Assembly: GCF_015472005.1 (NCBI RefSeq)
Contig: NZ_BMAQ01000003.1
Coordinates: 1-64,000, forward strand
DNA from: Insulibacter thermoxylanivorax
GTDB lineage: Bacteria > Bacillota > Bacilli > Paenibacillales > DA-C8
Direction of reading: 5' to 3'
DNA: 64,000 nucleotides
Below, piece after piece: positions 63,491 to 64,000 of the stretch; within the stretch, counting starts at the first letter, position 1; the number at the start of each line of letters is the position of its first letter. Made by a program: the position numbers and the translations under genes. The notes beneath the pieces were generated by a model. The model worked only from the letters and a program-made list of their open reading frames with translations, was not told the origin of the DNA and made no database searches.

Positions 63491-63565
63491 TTCAAACGCC
63501 AAGCCTTCGCATTGGAACTCTGCTGCTGGTCAGACGAAGCCGAACAGTCTAGCGGCTGGTCAGGG

Positions 63566-64000
63566 TCAGGAGGCATCATCGCGGCGGTCGATTCCTCCGT
63601 AACCCAGAAAGTGAACTGCTTCTGCCATCACCCTGTATCCTAATGCATTTGGATGCACCATATCCTCACCGATCAGATCATCGATGCGATATATAAAGGC
63701 TTCATAGATATCCACGATTCGGATCTGCGGCGTCTCATAACGCTGCCAGACTTTATTAAAACGGCCGACCCAATATCCCGTTTCCTCAAACATAGGAAAG
63801 GGATTATACAGATTCAAGATGCGCATCTCAAGCGGCTTCTCCGCCGCCGAAGCATACTCGGAACGAATCTGTTCCAGCTCCCCGAAGAATTCTGCCGTGC
63901 GGCCGTGGAATTCGCGCAGAGCATTCCTCAATACCTGCGGGTCTCGCTTCGCCAGGAACACCCTTGCCGCTTGCAGCAGATCATTGCCGCCCGCTGTTAA
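63566..64000 (-). CDS. SGNH/GDSL-family hydrolase, C-terminal part (runs off the window)
   Basis: The leftward frame is open to the window edge and beyond. Its first visible residues are LTAGGNDLLQAARVF, the block III (GxND) of SGNH hydrolases. MVHPNALGYRVMAEA near the end carries the catalytic Asp/His block in altered form (GEDMVHPN). The N-terminal GDS block lies outside. Function is a probable lipase or esterase. It is oriented against the bactofilin gene and leaves a 75-nt gap. Confidence 0.82.
   Translation of the reverse strand, partial: LTAGGNDLLQAARVFLAKRDPQVLRNALREFHGRTAEFFGELEQIRSEYASAAEKPLEMRILNLYNPFPMFEETGYWVGRFNKVWQRYETPQIRIVDIYEAFIYRIDDLIGEDMVHPNALGYRVMAEAVHFLGYGGIDRRDDAS

Overview
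The window looks like a chromosomal segment of a spore-forming, Gram-positive bacterium of the Bacillales, most likely Paenibacillaceae. The evidence is an SspH-type spore protein gene, SLH domains on a secreted enzyme, a CIRCE-controlled groES-groEL pair, a c-di-AMP (ydaO-type) riboswitch, a meso-diaminopimelate dehydrogenase, strong AGGAGG ribosome sites, and a gene neighbourhood that matches the Bacillus subtilis ydi-tat-groESL region. Pyruvate formate-lyase behind a Crp/Fnr-type box suggests facultative anaerobic growth. No rRNA, tRNA, CRISPR array, insertion sequence or intact prophage was seen.

Layout. 0.4-0.9 kb: a DUF1801 gene broken by a stop at codon 4. 1.1-5.3 kb: a sulfonate-sulfur operon (ssuA, ssuD, ssuC, ssuB) behind a promoter and a very strong leader terminator. 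5.7-8.8 kb: a YbdG-like mechanosensitive channel divergent from a KamA-family aminomutase gene that lies behind a c-di-AMP riboswitch; this looks like an osmotic-stress pair. 9-16 kb: a GDSL esterase, a DHA2 drug exporter, ddh, a CpsB-type phosphatase and an SLH-anchored serine hydrolase. 16-22.4 kb: a leftward carbohydrate cluster (GntR regulator, uxuA, uxuB, GH106 rhamnosidase-like enzyme). 23.2-26.4 kb: pflB-pflA. 26.6-27.1 kb: a scar where a mug-type DNA glycosylase remnant abuts a truncated ferritin-like gene. 27-36 kb: an SLC13 carrier, an ECF sigma/anti-sigma/surface-protein operon, galE, a glucosaminidase, rfbB and a DUF3817-MFS fusion. 37-52.6 kb: groES-groEL, tatA-tatC, mogA, folate cyclo-ligase, an EEP-family hydrolase, an ABC-F ATPase, a giant membrane protein and tsaE-tsaB-rimI-tsaD. 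52.7-57.8 kb: sspH, ku, a split LigD (ligase and polymerase as separate genes) and cardiolipin synthase. 58-63.5 kb: two copies of an M23-peptidase/bactofilin pair flanking a VTT membrane protein and two small repeat-rich proteins that may belong to the spore surface. The window ends inside a second GDSL hydrolase.

Structure beyond genes. A family of 25-nt imperfect palindromes (outer TGA and TCA, stem around CGACAG/CTGTCG) sits in six intergenic regions, often as short arrays with a fixed 50-51-nt period, and shows compensatory stem changes. A 12-unit array with an exact 11-nt period and an 8-nt ladder of CTAG half-sites lie upstream of the gntR gene. A cluster of DnaA-box-like 9-mers lies just downstream of tsaD. 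In-frame 12- and 15-nt tandem repeats have expanded linkers in TsaB and the giant membrane protein, and TsaD has a related low-complexity N-terminal tail. The hairpin-repeat family and the c-di-AMP-controlled, substrate-altered KamA enzyme are the best candidates for something undescribed.
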